64,000 bases of DNA. Source: Paraburkholderia youngii (GTDB lineage Bacteria > Pseudomonadota > Gammaproteobacteria > Burkholderiales > Burkholderiaceae). The first letter of the stretch is position 1. Each line of letters begins with the position of its first letter. The notes beneath the pieces were generated by a model. It had not been told where the DNA came from and made no database searches. It saw only the letters and a program-made list of their open reading frames with translations. Where the stretch lies: NCBI RefSeq assembly GCF_013366925.1, contig NZ_JAALDK010000002.1, forward strand, positions 806,001-870,000. Direction: 5' to 3'. This document shows positions 25,953-34,054 of the stretch, piece by piece. The position numbers and the translations under genes were made by a program.

Positions 25953-27258
25953 CGCGAACAACATCATGCCCATTCTGCTAGAGGCGGACGCCATCGACTT
26001 TGCGTCCATCATCCGTCGCGGCGACACTGTCACATGGGGCCAATCGAACGCGGAGCCTCTTGCGCTCACCCGCAAGCTGCTCGAGCAACGGCATGCTGTC
26101 GGCGCGTTCCGGGTTTTTCTCGGTGCCAGCAACTACGACACGTGCCGCCCCGAGCACGCCGACTGCATCGATTTCGTTTCGTACTGCGGCAGCGGCTCCA
26201 ACCGCGCACTGGCCAAGGCTGGCGCGCTCGACATTCTTCCGTGCCACTATTCGCAGTTCCCGGAGATGATGGACTCGGGTCAGCTTGCGATCGACGTGCT
26301 GCTGCTGCAGTTGGCGCCCCCCGATTCGCAAGGCCGCTATAGCCTGTCGGTCGCGCATGAGTATCTGATCCCTGCGCTCGAGCGCGCGCGCGTCATCGTT
26401 GCGGAGGTCAATGAACAGGCACCCTGGACTTACGGCGAACGATATCTTCGCGACGACGAGATCGACTTCATTCTCCCGACATCACGCGCTTTGCCCGAGA
26501 GTTCGTCAAGCGCGGCAAGCGCGACGGATCAGGCGATCGCACAAAACACGGCCGCTTTGATCGAAGACGGCGCCACGATTCAACTCGGCCTCGGCGCGAT
26601 TCCCGAAGCGATCCTCGCTTGCCTCGGCGATCGGCGCGACCTCGGCATTCATTCCGGCACGATCGGGGACAAAGTCGCCGATCTGATGGAAATCGGCGTG
26701 ATCAACAATGCGCGCAAGACCATCGACGCGGGCAAGACCATTGCAGGCGTGATGATGGGCGGCCGTCGCATTCACGAGTTCGCGCATCGCAACGACGCCG
26801 TCGAGTTCCGTTCGACCCGCTACACGCACGACGCGAACGTACTCGCAAGCATCGAGCGCTTCGTCGCCATCAACTCGGCTGTGGAAGTCGATCTGAGCGG
26901 CCAGATCAACGCCGAGGTTGCCGGTGGCGTGTATGTGGGCGCGGTGGGCGGCGCACTGGATTTTCTGCGCGGCGCGCGGCGCTCGCGTGGCGGCGTTCCA
27001 GTCATCGCATTGCCGTCTACCGCAAGCAAGGGCGCCAGCCGCATCGTCGCGTCGTTGAATGGACCGGTTAGCACGCCACGCAGCGACGCCGCCATCGTGG
27101 TGACCGAATACGGCGTAGCCGATCTGCGCGGCCTGACGCTGCGGCAACGGCGCGAACGCATGCTGGCGATCGCCCATCCGGATCATCGCGGCGCTCTCGA
27201 TCAGATGGCGAGCGCCCTGCCCCCTCATCGCACCGGAAGCGCGACGCTCGTTGCCTGA
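25927..27258 (+). CDS. Acetyl-CoA hydrolase/transferase-family (Cat2-like) CoA-transferase
   Basis: This protein of about 443 residues belongs to the acetyl-CoA hydrolase/4-hydroxybutyrate CoA-transferase family. Visible motifs are IRRGDTVTWGQSNAE near the start, LGLGAIPEAIL and VTEYGVADLRG near the end. The itaconate CoA-transferases of Pseudomonas and Yersinia belong to the same broad group, which matters because a FAS1-like dehydratase and a CitE-like lyase lie nearby at 31100-32853. ATG 25927 overlaps the previous gene by 26 bases; ATG 25966 is an alternative, and neither has a clear ribosome site. Confidence 0.85.
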   Translation: MTLRKPPIDANNIMPILLEADAIDFASIIRRGDTVTWGQSNAEPLALTRKLLEQRHAVGAFRVFLGASNYDTCRPEHADCIDFVSYCGSGSNRALAKAGALDILPCHYSQFPEMMDSGQLAIDVLLLQLAPPDSQGRYSLSVAHEYLIPALERARVIVAEVNEQAPWTYGERYLRDDEIDFILPTSRALPESSSSAASATDQAIAQNTAALIEDGATIQLGLGAIPEAILACLGDRRDLGIHSGTIGDKVADLMEIGVINNARKTIDAGKTIAGVMMGGRRIHEFAHRNDAVEFRSTRYTHDANVLASIERFVAINSAVEVDLSGQINAEVAGGVYVGAVGGALDFLRGARRSRGGVPVIALPSTASKGASRIVASLNGPVSTPRSDAAIVVTEYGVADLRGLTLRQRRERMLAIAHPDHRGALDQMASALPPHRTGSATLVA

Positions 27259-27308
27259 TCGCAAGCACACCCGCATCCGCAACCTCGAACTTTGCAAGGA
27301 AACGTCCC

Positions 27309-28505
27309 ATGAAACGCGCGGCAATTGTCTCCCCTGTACGAACGCCCGTGGGCACCTTTGGTGGTAGCCTGCGCGGCGTTAGCGTCGAAGAGCTCGGTGC
27401 ACTCGTCGCGAACGAAACGATCCGGCGTGCAGGGCTCGACCCCGCTCGCATCGACGATGTCGTCTTCGCACAATCGTATGCAAACAGCGAAACGCCGTGC
27501 GTAGGCCGCTGGATCGCGCTGCAGGCCGGCCTGCCCGTCGACGTGCCTGGCATGCAACTGGACCGCCGCTGCGGCGGCGGCCTGCAGGCGCTCGCCACCG
27601 CCGCGATGATGGTGCAGACCGGTGCTGCGGACGTCGTGCTGGCTGGCGGCGTGGAGAGCATGAGCAACATCGAGTACTACAGCACGGACATGCGCTGGGG
27701 CGCCCGCTCCGGCTCCGTGCAGTTTCACGACCGGCTCGCGCGCGGCCGCGAGCGCTCGCAGCCGGAATCACGTTTCGGCTATATCTCCGGCATGATCGAG
27801 ACCGCAGAAAATCTCGCCATCGACTATGGCATCAGTCGCGAGGCCGCCGACGAGTTCGCGCTGCGCAGCCATCAGCGCGCCGCGGCAGCGTGGGAGTCGG
27901 GCCATATGGCCGAAGAGGTCGTTGCGGTCAGCGTTCCGCAGAAAAAAGGCGAGCCGCTGCTGTTTTCCAAAGACGAAGGATTCCGTGCGGACGCCAGTAT
28001 GGAAAGCCTCGGCAAGCTTCGCGCGTTGATGCCGGGTGGAACGGTCACCGCAGGTAACTCCAGCCAGCAGAACGATGCGGCCGCAGCCTGCCTCGTTGTT
28101 GCGGAAGACCGCCTCGAAGAGCTCGGACTCGAGCCTATGGCATGGCTGACGGGATGGGCCGCGGCGGGCTGCGAGCCGTCACGGATGGGCATCGGTCCCG
28201 TGCCCGCAGTGCAGAAGCTGATGATGCGCACCGGTCTTACGCTCGATCAGATGGATCTCGTCGAGGTGAATGAAGCGTTCGCATGCCAGGTACTGGCTGT
28301 CCTCAAAGGCTGGAACTGGCACGACATAGACCGGCTCAACGTAAATGGCTCGGGCATATCGCTCGGTCACCCGATCGGCACAACGGGCGTGCGGATCATG
28401 ACCACGCTGTTGCACGAGTTGACGCGCCGAAAGGGGCGCTATGCGCTCGAGACCATGTGCATCGGCGGCGGCCAGGGTATTGCCGCCGTGTTCGAGCGCG
28501 CCTGA
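27309..28505 (+). CDS. Thiolase (acetyl-CoA acyltransferase)
   Basis: This 398-residue protein is a thiolase. The nucleophilic cysteine is Cys88 in DRRCGGGLQA, the histidine is in GHPIGTTGVRI and the second cysteine in CIGGGQGIA. It cleaves 3-oxoacyl-CoA with CoA to give acetyl-CoA or propionyl-CoA plus the shortened acyl-CoA. It ends the rightward operon that starts with the enoyl-CoA hydratase at 22897. The ribosome site is AAGGAAA. Confidence 0.93.
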   Translation: MKRAAIVSPVRTPVGTFGGSLRGVSVEELGALVANETIRRAGLDPARIDDVVFAQSYANSETPCVGRWIALQAGLPVDVPGMQLDRRCGGGLQALATAAMMVQTGAADVVLAGGVESMSNIEYYSTDMRWGARSGSVQFHDRLARGRERSQPESRFGYISGMIETAENLAIDYGISREAADEFALRSHQRAAAAWESGHMAEEVVAVSVPQKKGEPLLFSKDEGFRADASMESLGKLRALMPGGTVTAGNSSQQNDAAAACLVVAEDRLEELGLEPMAWLTGWAAAGCEPSRMGIGPVPAVQKLMMRTGLTLDQMDLVEVNEAFACQVLAVLKGWNWHDIDRLNVNGSGISLGHPIGTTGVRIMTTLLHELTRRKGRYALETMCIGGGQGIAAVFERA

Positions 28506-28519
28506 CCCGGGGCTATGAA

Positions 28520-28542
28520 GCGCACGGCTCGACGCCGTGCGC
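28520..28542. terminator. Hairpin between thiolase and rubredoxin genes
   Basis: GCGCACGGC at 28520-28528 and GCCGTGCGC at 28534-28542 form a perfect 9-bp stem with a 5-base loop between two convergent genes. Confidence 0.65.
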
Positions 28543-28554
28543 GTGTCCGAACGC

Positions 28555-28725
28555 TTAGACCTCGACCTCGATCATCACGAAGTCAGCCTTGGTCGCCCCG
28601 CATTCAGGACATGCCCAGTCATCCGGAATGTCTTCCCAACGAGTGCCTGGCGCGATGCCCTCCGCCGGAAGTCCCGCTGCTTCGTCGTAGTAGAAACCGC
28701 AAAAGATGCATTGCCACTTTTTCAT
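28555..28725 (-). CDS. Rubredoxin (56 residues)
   Basis: This small protein has the complete rubredoxin signature: Cys6-x2-Cys9-Gly in [15 protein letters not shown], and Cys39-x2-Cys42-Gly in [13 protein letters not shown]. The four cysteines hold one iron, which carries single electrons. Its length of 56 residues is normal for the family. It starts 33 bases after the stop of a CYP101-like P450 in the same direction, so the two are almost certainly cotranscribed, and it may donate electrons to that P450 or another oxygenase. The ribosome site is weak. Confidence 0.93.
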   Translation of the reverse strand: MKKWQCIFCGFYYDEAAGLPAEGIAPGTRWEDIPDDWACPECGATKADFVMIEVEV

Positions 28726-28758
28726 GATCGTCGATGAGTCGTTGAGGGTGGGGATACT

Positions 28759-29961
28759 TCAGGGTGCTACGTCCCAGACGAGCGGCAGATAAAGCATGCC
28801 GTTGACGGAGCCCGAACCGCATCGCGGCTTGTCGCCCTCGCGAATACGAAAATCGGGAATGCGTTTGAGCCACTCCTGCAGGAAAACCTTGATCTCCGTA
28901 CGCGCAAGGAACGACCCCGGGCAGCGATGCGGGCCGTTGCCGAACGCCGCGTGAAGCACTGGCTTGCGCGTCAGGTCGACGGCGAGCGGATCGCTGAACT
29001 TGCGGTCGTCGAGGCCAAAGAGCGAATTCGGCAATTGAATCTGGTCACCCTTCCTGAACTGGATGCCCTTGTATTCCATGTCCTGCGTGATGAGCCGCGC
29101 GGTGTTCGCCACGCCAAAGCGACGAATCATCTCATCGACTGACGAAACCATCAGTTCTGGATTTTCGATTAGCTGGCGCCGATGAGCCGGGTTCTCCGCG
29201 AGGAAACGCGCGATGAAACCCATCATCGATGCGACGGTATCGAGGCCGCCGAACAGCACGACGATGAACATGCCGAACATCCGCTCAGGGCTGATCGGTT
29301 TGCCGTCGATCTGCGCGTTCGCGATCAGGCTGACGAGATCGCCGCCCGCCTCTGCCTTGCGCTTTTCCACCCAGGTGGAAATATAGCCAATCAGCCGGTG
29401 CTGGGATTCGTTGCGCTGCTCGACATTGCCGCGCACGGCCCATTCCGCCCATTCGAGCAATTGTCCGCGATCGCTCAACGGGAGATCGGCCAGACGCAGG
29501 AAAATCACGATCGGCAAGATCTTCGAGAACTCCGACACGAACTCGCATTCGCCTCGTGGAGCGATTTTTTCGATCAGCTCGATTGCGAGGCTGCGCACGT
29601 CGCTTTCCAGCGACGCGATAGCTTGCGGCAGAAAAGCGGGCGTGATCAGGTTGCGGTACTGGGTATGTTCGGGCGGGTCGAGTTCCAGCGGCACGAGCTG
29701 CGTTTCATTGAGCGGCGGGATGTTGACGCTGCGATGCGAAAAACGGGTATGGTCCTTCTGCATCGCCTCGATGTCTTCGCCGCGGGTGGCGATCCAGTGG
29801 CCGCCATAGTACGGAGACCAGACGATATCGGGACCCGTATGCAGCGTCTTCCACGCCCGATGGACGTCGTCTTCGGCACCGGGCGGATTCATATAGTCGA
29901 AATCGACCACGAGTTCCCGCGGAACATGGTCCGGCACGGTCCAGCCTTTCATGTCGTTCAT
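28759..29961 (-). CDS. Cytochrome P450, CYP101 (P450cam)-like
   Basis: This 400-residue P450 resembles P450cam from end to end. It has VPRELVVDFDYMNP near the N-terminus, GGHWIATRG at 53-61, the oxygen-activating Asp241-Thr242 in FGGLDTVAS, and haem ligand Cys347 in FGNGPHRCPG. At the position equivalent to Tyr96 of P450cam, which hydrogen-bonds camphor, the residue is Thr87, and Thr101 of P450cam corresponds to Leu92, so a different substrate is expected. Family enzymes hydroxylate monoterpenoids and norisoprenoids. The ATG at 29961 has AAAGGAGA. Rubredoxin follows in the same direction. Confidence 0.9.
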   Translation of the reverse strand: MNDMKGWTVPDHVPRELVVDFDYMNPPGAEDDVHRAWKTLHTGPDIVWSPYYGGHWIATRGEDIEAMQKDHTRFSHRSVNIPPLNETQLVPLELDPPEHTQYRNLITPAFLPQAIASLESDVRSLAIELIEKIAPRGECEFVSEFSKILPIVIFLRLADLPLSDRGQLLEWAEWAVRGNVEQRNESQHRLIGYISTWVEKRKAEAGGDLVSLIANAQIDGKPISPERMFGMFIVVLFGGLDTVASMMGFIARFLAENPAHRRQLIENPELMVSSVDEMIRRFGVANTARLITQDMEYKGIQFRKGDQIQLPNSLFGLDDRKFSDPLAVDLTRKPVLHAAFGNGPHRCPGSFLARTEIKVFLQEWLKRIPDFRIREGDKPRCGSGSVNGMLYLPLVWDVAP

Positions 29962-30023
29962 TGCGCGTCTCCTTTCATTTTGTCGTCTTCGAATGGATGA
30001 ATCGCTACACACGCGTTGTCAAA

Positions 30024-30055
30024 TCAATATCGTTCATATTCTGCAACGGCGTTCA
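30024..30055. promoter_or_regulatory. Two degenerate TGAAC-type sites around a CAGAAT box
   Basis: Between the divergent P450 and SDR genes, GCAACG-G-CGTTCA at 30043-30055 and TCAAT-ATC-GTTCA at 30024-30036 each keep one good half-site (CGTTCA). Read leftward, a CAGAAT box (30043-30038) lies just before the second site, the same -10 sequence and spacing as at two stronger copies of this operator. No clear -35 is visible. Confidence 0.4.
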
Positions 30056-30118
30056 GTTTTTGTTATTATACGTGGGCGAGCTTTTCAACATCAACGCCTG
30101 TATCGAACGGAGACAAGA

Positions 30119-31024
30119 GTGAGCGATTTCGTCAAGGACAAGGTGGTAGTGGTAACGGGTGCGGGTGCCGGCATCGGGCGCGATTTCGCGCTGCAATTCG
30201 CGGCGAACGGCGCCAAGGTCGTCGTCAACGACCTCGGTCGCAACGCCGAAACCGGCGAATTCGCCGCACAGCGCGTCGTCGCGGAAATCAAGGAGGCCGG
30301 CGGCCAAGCGGTTGCTTCCACGGACAGCGTGGCCGAATGGGACTCCGCGCAGAAGATCGTGCAGGCCGCGCTGGACACGTTCGGCCGCATCGACTGTGTG
30401 GTCAACAACGCCGGCATCGTGCGCGACCGTATGTTTTTCAACATGAGCCTCGATGAGTGGAAAGCCGTCGTCGACGTTCATCTGAACGGGTCGTTTTTCG
30501 TGGCACGCGCCGCGGCTCCGCATTTCAAGGCGCAAAACGGCGGCAGCTTCGTTCATATGACCTCCACGTCGGGTCTGATCGGCAACATCGGACAGGCCAA
30601 CTACTCGGCCGCCAAGATGGGTGTCGTCGGTCTGTCGAAGTCGATTGCCCTCGACATGGCCAAATTCAACGTGCGCTCGAACTGCATCGCACCGTGGGCA
30701 TGGACCGCGATGACGGCCTCGATCCCCTCGGAGACGCCTGAGCAAAAGGCACGCGTCGAAGTTCTCAAGCGCATGGAATCGCGCAAGATCGCGCCGCTCG
30801 CGGTCTACCTCGCTTCCGACCAGGCCGCGAAGGTGTCGGGACAGATCTTCGGCGTGCGCGCCAACGAGATCTACTTCTTCAACCAGATCCGGATGATCCG
30901 CTCGCTGCATCGCGACGGCGGCTGGACGCCCGAAGCGATTGCCGAGCAGGTCATGCCGGCGTTCGAAGCGAGTTTCTTCCCGAACGTGCCTTCCATGGCG
31001 CTCACGCCGTGGGACCCGGTGTAA
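30119..31024 (+). CDS. SDR, (3R)-hydroxyacyl-CoA dehydrogenase-like, GTG start
   Basis: This 301-residue SDR has TGAGAGIG at 13-20, VVNDLGRN typical of the dehydrogenase unit of peroxisomal multifunctional enzyme type 2, NNAG, and the catalytic YSAAK. It probably oxidises or reduces a 3-hydroxyacyl-CoA in beta-oxidation of a ring-derived acid. I chose the GTG at 30119 because GGAGA lies just upstream and homology begins there; an open frame reaching back to 29951 would run into the divergent P450 gene and has no ribosome site. Confidence 0.87.
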   Translation: MSDFVKDKVVVVTGAGAGIGRDFALQFAANGAKVVVNDLGRNAETGEFAAQRVVAEIKEAGGQAVASTDSVAEWDSAQKIVQAALDTFGRIDCVVNNAGIVRDRMFFNMSLDEWKAVVDVHLNGSFFVARAAAPHFKAQNGGSFVHMTSTSGLIGNIGQANYSAAKMGVVGLSKSIALDMAKFNVRSNCIAPWAWTAMTASIPSETPEQKARVEVLKRMESRKIAPLAVYLASDQAAKVSGQIFGVRANEIYFFNQIRMIRSLHRDGGWTPEAIAEQVMPAFEASFFPNVPSMALTPWDPV

Positions 31025-31099
31025 GCCAAATTGCAACACTCCCGCGTCACCCCTTGAAGTGGCGGCGCGGGCGATGCAGCGCTCACTCCGCCGCATCTC

Positions 31100-31921
31100 T
31101 CACCCCTCTGCCGAATCGCGCACCTTTTTGGACGCGCTGACGATACGTCTTGCCTTGAGCAACACGGGCAAGTCCACCATCCGTCCATCGACGGACACTG
31201 CCCCGCCTTCCGCCCGCTCATACGCTTCGACGATCCGCCGCGCCTTGGCAATCTGATCCGCGCTCGGGCTGAAAGCGGCGTTGACCGCCTTGACCTGGCG
31301 CGGATGAATGCACAGCTTGCCGCCAAAACCCAGCGATCGCGCCTTCGACGAGTCCTCGGCGAGTTGCCGCTCGTCGTCGATCGCCACGGTGACGCCATCG
31401 ACCGGACTTTCAATTCCAGCGACGCGCGAAGCCAGCACGATACGCGAACGCGCGTGCAGCAACGCGTCCCATGAGCCGTCGCAATCCAGATCGAGCTCGA
31501 AGTCGACCGAGCCGAAGACCAGCCGCTCGACGCCCGGCATGCGTGCCACCTCCAACGCATTCCAGACGCCCGCGGCGGATTCGATGATCGGCCAGATTGG
31601 CTTCGTCGTTGCCGCCGCTACGGCGGTCAACGCAGCCGGCGTCTCCGCCTTGGGCAACACGACGCCATCGATCTCATCGAACGCGGCAAGTGACAGGTCC
31701 TCGTCGAACCACTGCGTTCCAGCGCCATTGATGCGCAACAGCACGCAAACTGGCGATGCCGAAAATGTTCGTACCGCATCGGCAACATGGGCTCGCGCCG
31801 ACGCTTTGTCCGCGTCTGCAACGGCGTCCTCCAGGTCAACGATCACCGCATCGGCGCCTGCCGCGAGCGCCTTGGCGAATCTTTCGGGCTTGCTTCCCGG
31901 CACAAAAAGAAACGAACGCAT
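31100..31921 (-). CDS. HpcH/HpaI (CitE-like) CoA-ester lyase
   Basis: This 273-residue protein belongs to the CitE-like aldolase family. The N-terminal RSFLFVPGSKPERFAKA and VIVDLEDAV are diagnostic, and GSVDFELDLD holds the metal-binding acidic residues. Members cleave malyl-CoA, methylmalyl-CoA or citramalyl-CoA to an oxoacid plus an acyl-CoA. It is the last gene of a leftward operon and directly follows a FAS1-like dehydratase, the pairing used in itaconate degradation (itaconyl-CoA hydratase plus citramalyl-CoA lyase). Confidence 0.87.
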   Translation of the reverse strand: MRSFLFVPGSKPERFAKALAAGADAVIVDLEDAVADADKASARAHVADAVRTFSASPVCVLLRINGAGTQWFDEDLSLAAFDEIDGVVLPKAETPAALTAVAAATTKPIWPIIESAAGVWNALEVARMPGVERLVFGSVDFELDLDCDGSWDALLHARSRIVLASRVAGIESPVDGVTVAIDDERQLAEDSSKARSLGFGGKLCIHPRQVKAVNAAFSPSADQIAKARRIVEAYERAEGGAVSVDGRMVDLPVLLKARRIVSASKKVRDSAEG

Positions 31922-31983
31922 AAGTCTCCCATTCAGCGCCCGGCCCGGCTACGGCGTACCCGCCGGCGGACCGGACTCAACGA

Positions 31984-32853
31984 TCAGCTGAGAACAGCCG
32001 TGGCATCCATCCGCAATGACCCGTCACTACCAGCGATCCACAAGCTCACTTTGCCAGGGTCGGATTCGTCTCGCTTTCCGCAAACATAGAAAGGCGAAGT
32101 GTCCACCACCGGTTTGATTGCGCGGAACGAAAACGCTCCGACGCGCGCGCCCGGCAGTTCCGATCTCAGCGAGTCCATGAGTAGCGTGGCGAGCAGCGGG
32201 CCATGCACGACGAGACCCTCGTAGCCCTCTTCGCCGGTTGCGTAAGGCCGATCGTAGTGAATGCGATGACCATTCAACGTCAGTGCCGAATAGCGGAACA
32301 GCAGCACGGAATCGGGATTGATCTCGCGGGCCCAATGGGCGCCTGCGGGCGCGGCCTGTGACGCCGCCGGCTTCTCGCCAGCAACCGGATGATCGCGATA
32401 CACGATATCCTGGCGTTCTACGAGCGCAACGCCATTCGCATCACTGACTTCGTGCTTGACCTTGACGAACACCAGATCGCCGGTGCGCCCCTGCTTGTGA
32501 GCTACGCTCTCGATCGAAGAAAGTCGGGTGATCGCGCTGCCCGCTCTCAGCGGCCGTAGAAACTCGAGTTGACTGCCCGCCCACATGCGGCGAGGCAAGT
32601 CGATCGGCGGCAGGAAACCGCCACGCTTCGGATGCCCGTCGAGCCCGACCATCGACTGACGATGAACCGGCAGAAAATAGAGCCAGTGCCACAACGGCGG
32701 CAACTCATCGCCAGCTGCCGCGGGCAGGTCGTCCCGGTCTAGCACGGCGCCGAGCGCTGTCATCGGCGTGAGGGTGAGCTGGTCCTTCACTTCCTCCGTG
32801 CGCCCGGTCCATTGCTGCAAATACGCGATATCCATGACCATGGTGCCGCTCAC
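31984..32853 (-). CDS. FAS1-like dehydratase / mesaconyl- or itaconyl-CoA hydratase-like hotdog protein
   Basis: This 289-residue double-hotdog protein resembles HTD2/FAS1-type dehydratases, including mesaconyl-C4-CoA and itaconyl-CoA hydratases. The N-terminal half has PLWHWLYFLP, and the catalytic segment is ALTLNGHRIHYDRPYA, followed by VVHGPLLATLL. It would add water to an unsaturated CoA ester. The start overlaps the stop of the upstream serine hydrolase gene by four bases, so translation is coupled. The CitE-like lyase gene follows 62 bases later. Confidence 0.85.
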   Translation of the reverse strand: MSGTMVMDIAYLQQWTGRTEEVKDQLTLTPMTALGAVLDRDDLPAAAGDELPPLWHWLYFLPVHRQSMVGLDGHPKRGGFLPPIDLPRRMWAGSQLEFLRPLRAGSAITRLSSIESVAHKQGRTGDLVFVKVKHEVSDANGVALVERQDIVYRDHPVAGEKPAASQAAPAGAHWAREINPDSVLLFRYSALTLNGHRIHYDRPYATGEEGYEGLVVHGPLLATLLMDSLRSELPGARVGAFSFRAIKPVVDTSPFYVCGKRDESDPGKVSLWIAGSDGSLRMDATAVLS

Positions 32854-34016
32854 TCCAGATCCAGCGCGTTGCGAATCGCCGCAGCGATCGGAAGCAGTGG
32901 GTCTTCTTCCGGCGTGGTCGGGTTGAACAGCTTGTTATGGCAAATCGCGACGGCGAGCCCGGTGTCCGGGTCCGCCCAGCCGATCGAATTGCCCTGTCCC
33001 GGATGGCACAACGCGCGCGGCGACCGCGCCGCCGTCACCGGCGGATGGTTGCCGCCGAACCAGAAGCCACCGATCGTGATCGGAATCGGAAAGCCGAACA
33101 TCACCGGGTCGGGCTCTTCGCTATTGGCACGTGGCGTATTCAGCGTGGCGACGAGTTCCTTCGACAGTATCCTCACGCCGTCCAACTCACCGCCACATGC
33201 GAGCATCGCCCAGAAGCGCGCCTCGCTGCGCGCATTGAAGATCCCGCCAACACCCGCCACTTCCGCGCGCCGCACGTCCGGACGCTCGAACACTTGCGGC
33301 GTCAATGCAACCTGTTCGGGCATCGAGCGCAGGAATAGCGGCGGCAGGTACTCCGCGGGAACCGGCACCATCGCATCGGTGAGACGTGCGATGCGCGGTT
33401 CGACTTCGTCAGGGATGCCAATCCATAGATCTTCGATGCCTAGCGGCATCGCGATCTCTTCCCGGACGAAACGGCCCAGTGAGCGCTTCTTCGGATCGGC
33501 ACGTCGCACCAGCTCGCCAACGATCCAGCCGAATGTCATCGAAAGGTACAGCGTCTTCGTCCCCGGCTCGGCAAGCGGCTCCAGGTTTGCGATCGCGCGG
33601 GTCATCCAGTGCCAGTCGCACATCAGCTCCGGCGTGACGTCTGCAGGCATTTGCGGCACGCACGCGCGATGAGTCAGCACATCGCGCACCGTGGTTTTCT
33701 CCTTGCCGTGCGCGCCGTACTCCGGCCAGTAGCGCGTCACCGGCGCGTCGTACTCGATCAGGCCGCGGTCAACCAGGATGTGCAACGCGGTTGCCGCAAC
33801 GGCCTTCGTTACCGAATAGACATTGAAGAGCGTGTCGCCATCGACAGGACGGCCGGTGGACGGATCGGCCACGCCGCTCCATGCGTCGATCACGAGTTTG
33901 CCGTTCAGATAAGCCGCCACCTGCACGCCGATCTCACCGCCTTCGCGCGTCGCGCGGTCGAGCGCCTGCTGAACGATCGCGCTGCGCTGCGTTGATGCTT
34001 GCACTGCCAATGTCAT
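32850..34016 (-). CDS. Serine hydrolase, class C beta-lactamase/EstB-like
   Basis: This 388-residue protein has the serine beta-lactamase-like esterase fold. The nucleophile is Ser68 with Lys71 in YSVTKAVAA, and a tyrosine in TLYLSMTFGW matches the Tyr-x-Ser/Asn second motif. No signal peptide is visible, so it is probably a cytoplasmic esterase or lactonase. In this operon it could hydrolyse a lactone or ester. The start at 34016 has GGGAGA; the frame is open to 34721 upstream but overlaps the crotonase gene in another frame and is not real. Confidence 0.87.
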   Translation of the reverse strand: MTLAVQASTQRSAIVQQALDRATREGGEIGVQVAAYLNGKLVIDAWSGVADPSTGRPVDGDTLFNVYSVTKAVAATALHILVDRGLIEYDAPVTRYWPEYGAHGKEKTTVRDVLTHRACVPQMPADVTPELMCDWHWMTRAIANLEPLAEPGTKTLYLSMTFGWIVGELVRRADPKKRSLGRFVREEIAMPLGIEDLWIGIPDEVEPRIARLTDAMVPVPAEYLPPLFLRSMPEQVALTPQVFERPDVRRAEVAGVGGIFNARSEARFWAMLACGGELDGVRILSKELVATLNTPRANSEEPDPVMFGFPIPITIGGFWFGGNHPPVTAARSPRALCHPGQGNSIGWADPDTGLAVAICHNKLFNPTTPEEDPLLPIAAAIRNALDLE

Positions 34017-34054
34017 ATCGGGTCTCCCATTTGTGAACATGTCGCGTTGACGGG

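Noticed and set aside
29951..30118. An N-terminal extension of the SDR at 30119 into the P450 gene
   Set aside because: It would overlap the divergent P450 start and both operator-like sites; the GTG at 30119 has a ribosome site and begins the conserved domain.
31040..31070. A hairpin between the convergent SDR and CitE-like genes
   Set aside because: The arms CCCGCG/CGCGGG are only six bases long with an imperfect inner helix, so it was not listed as a feature.
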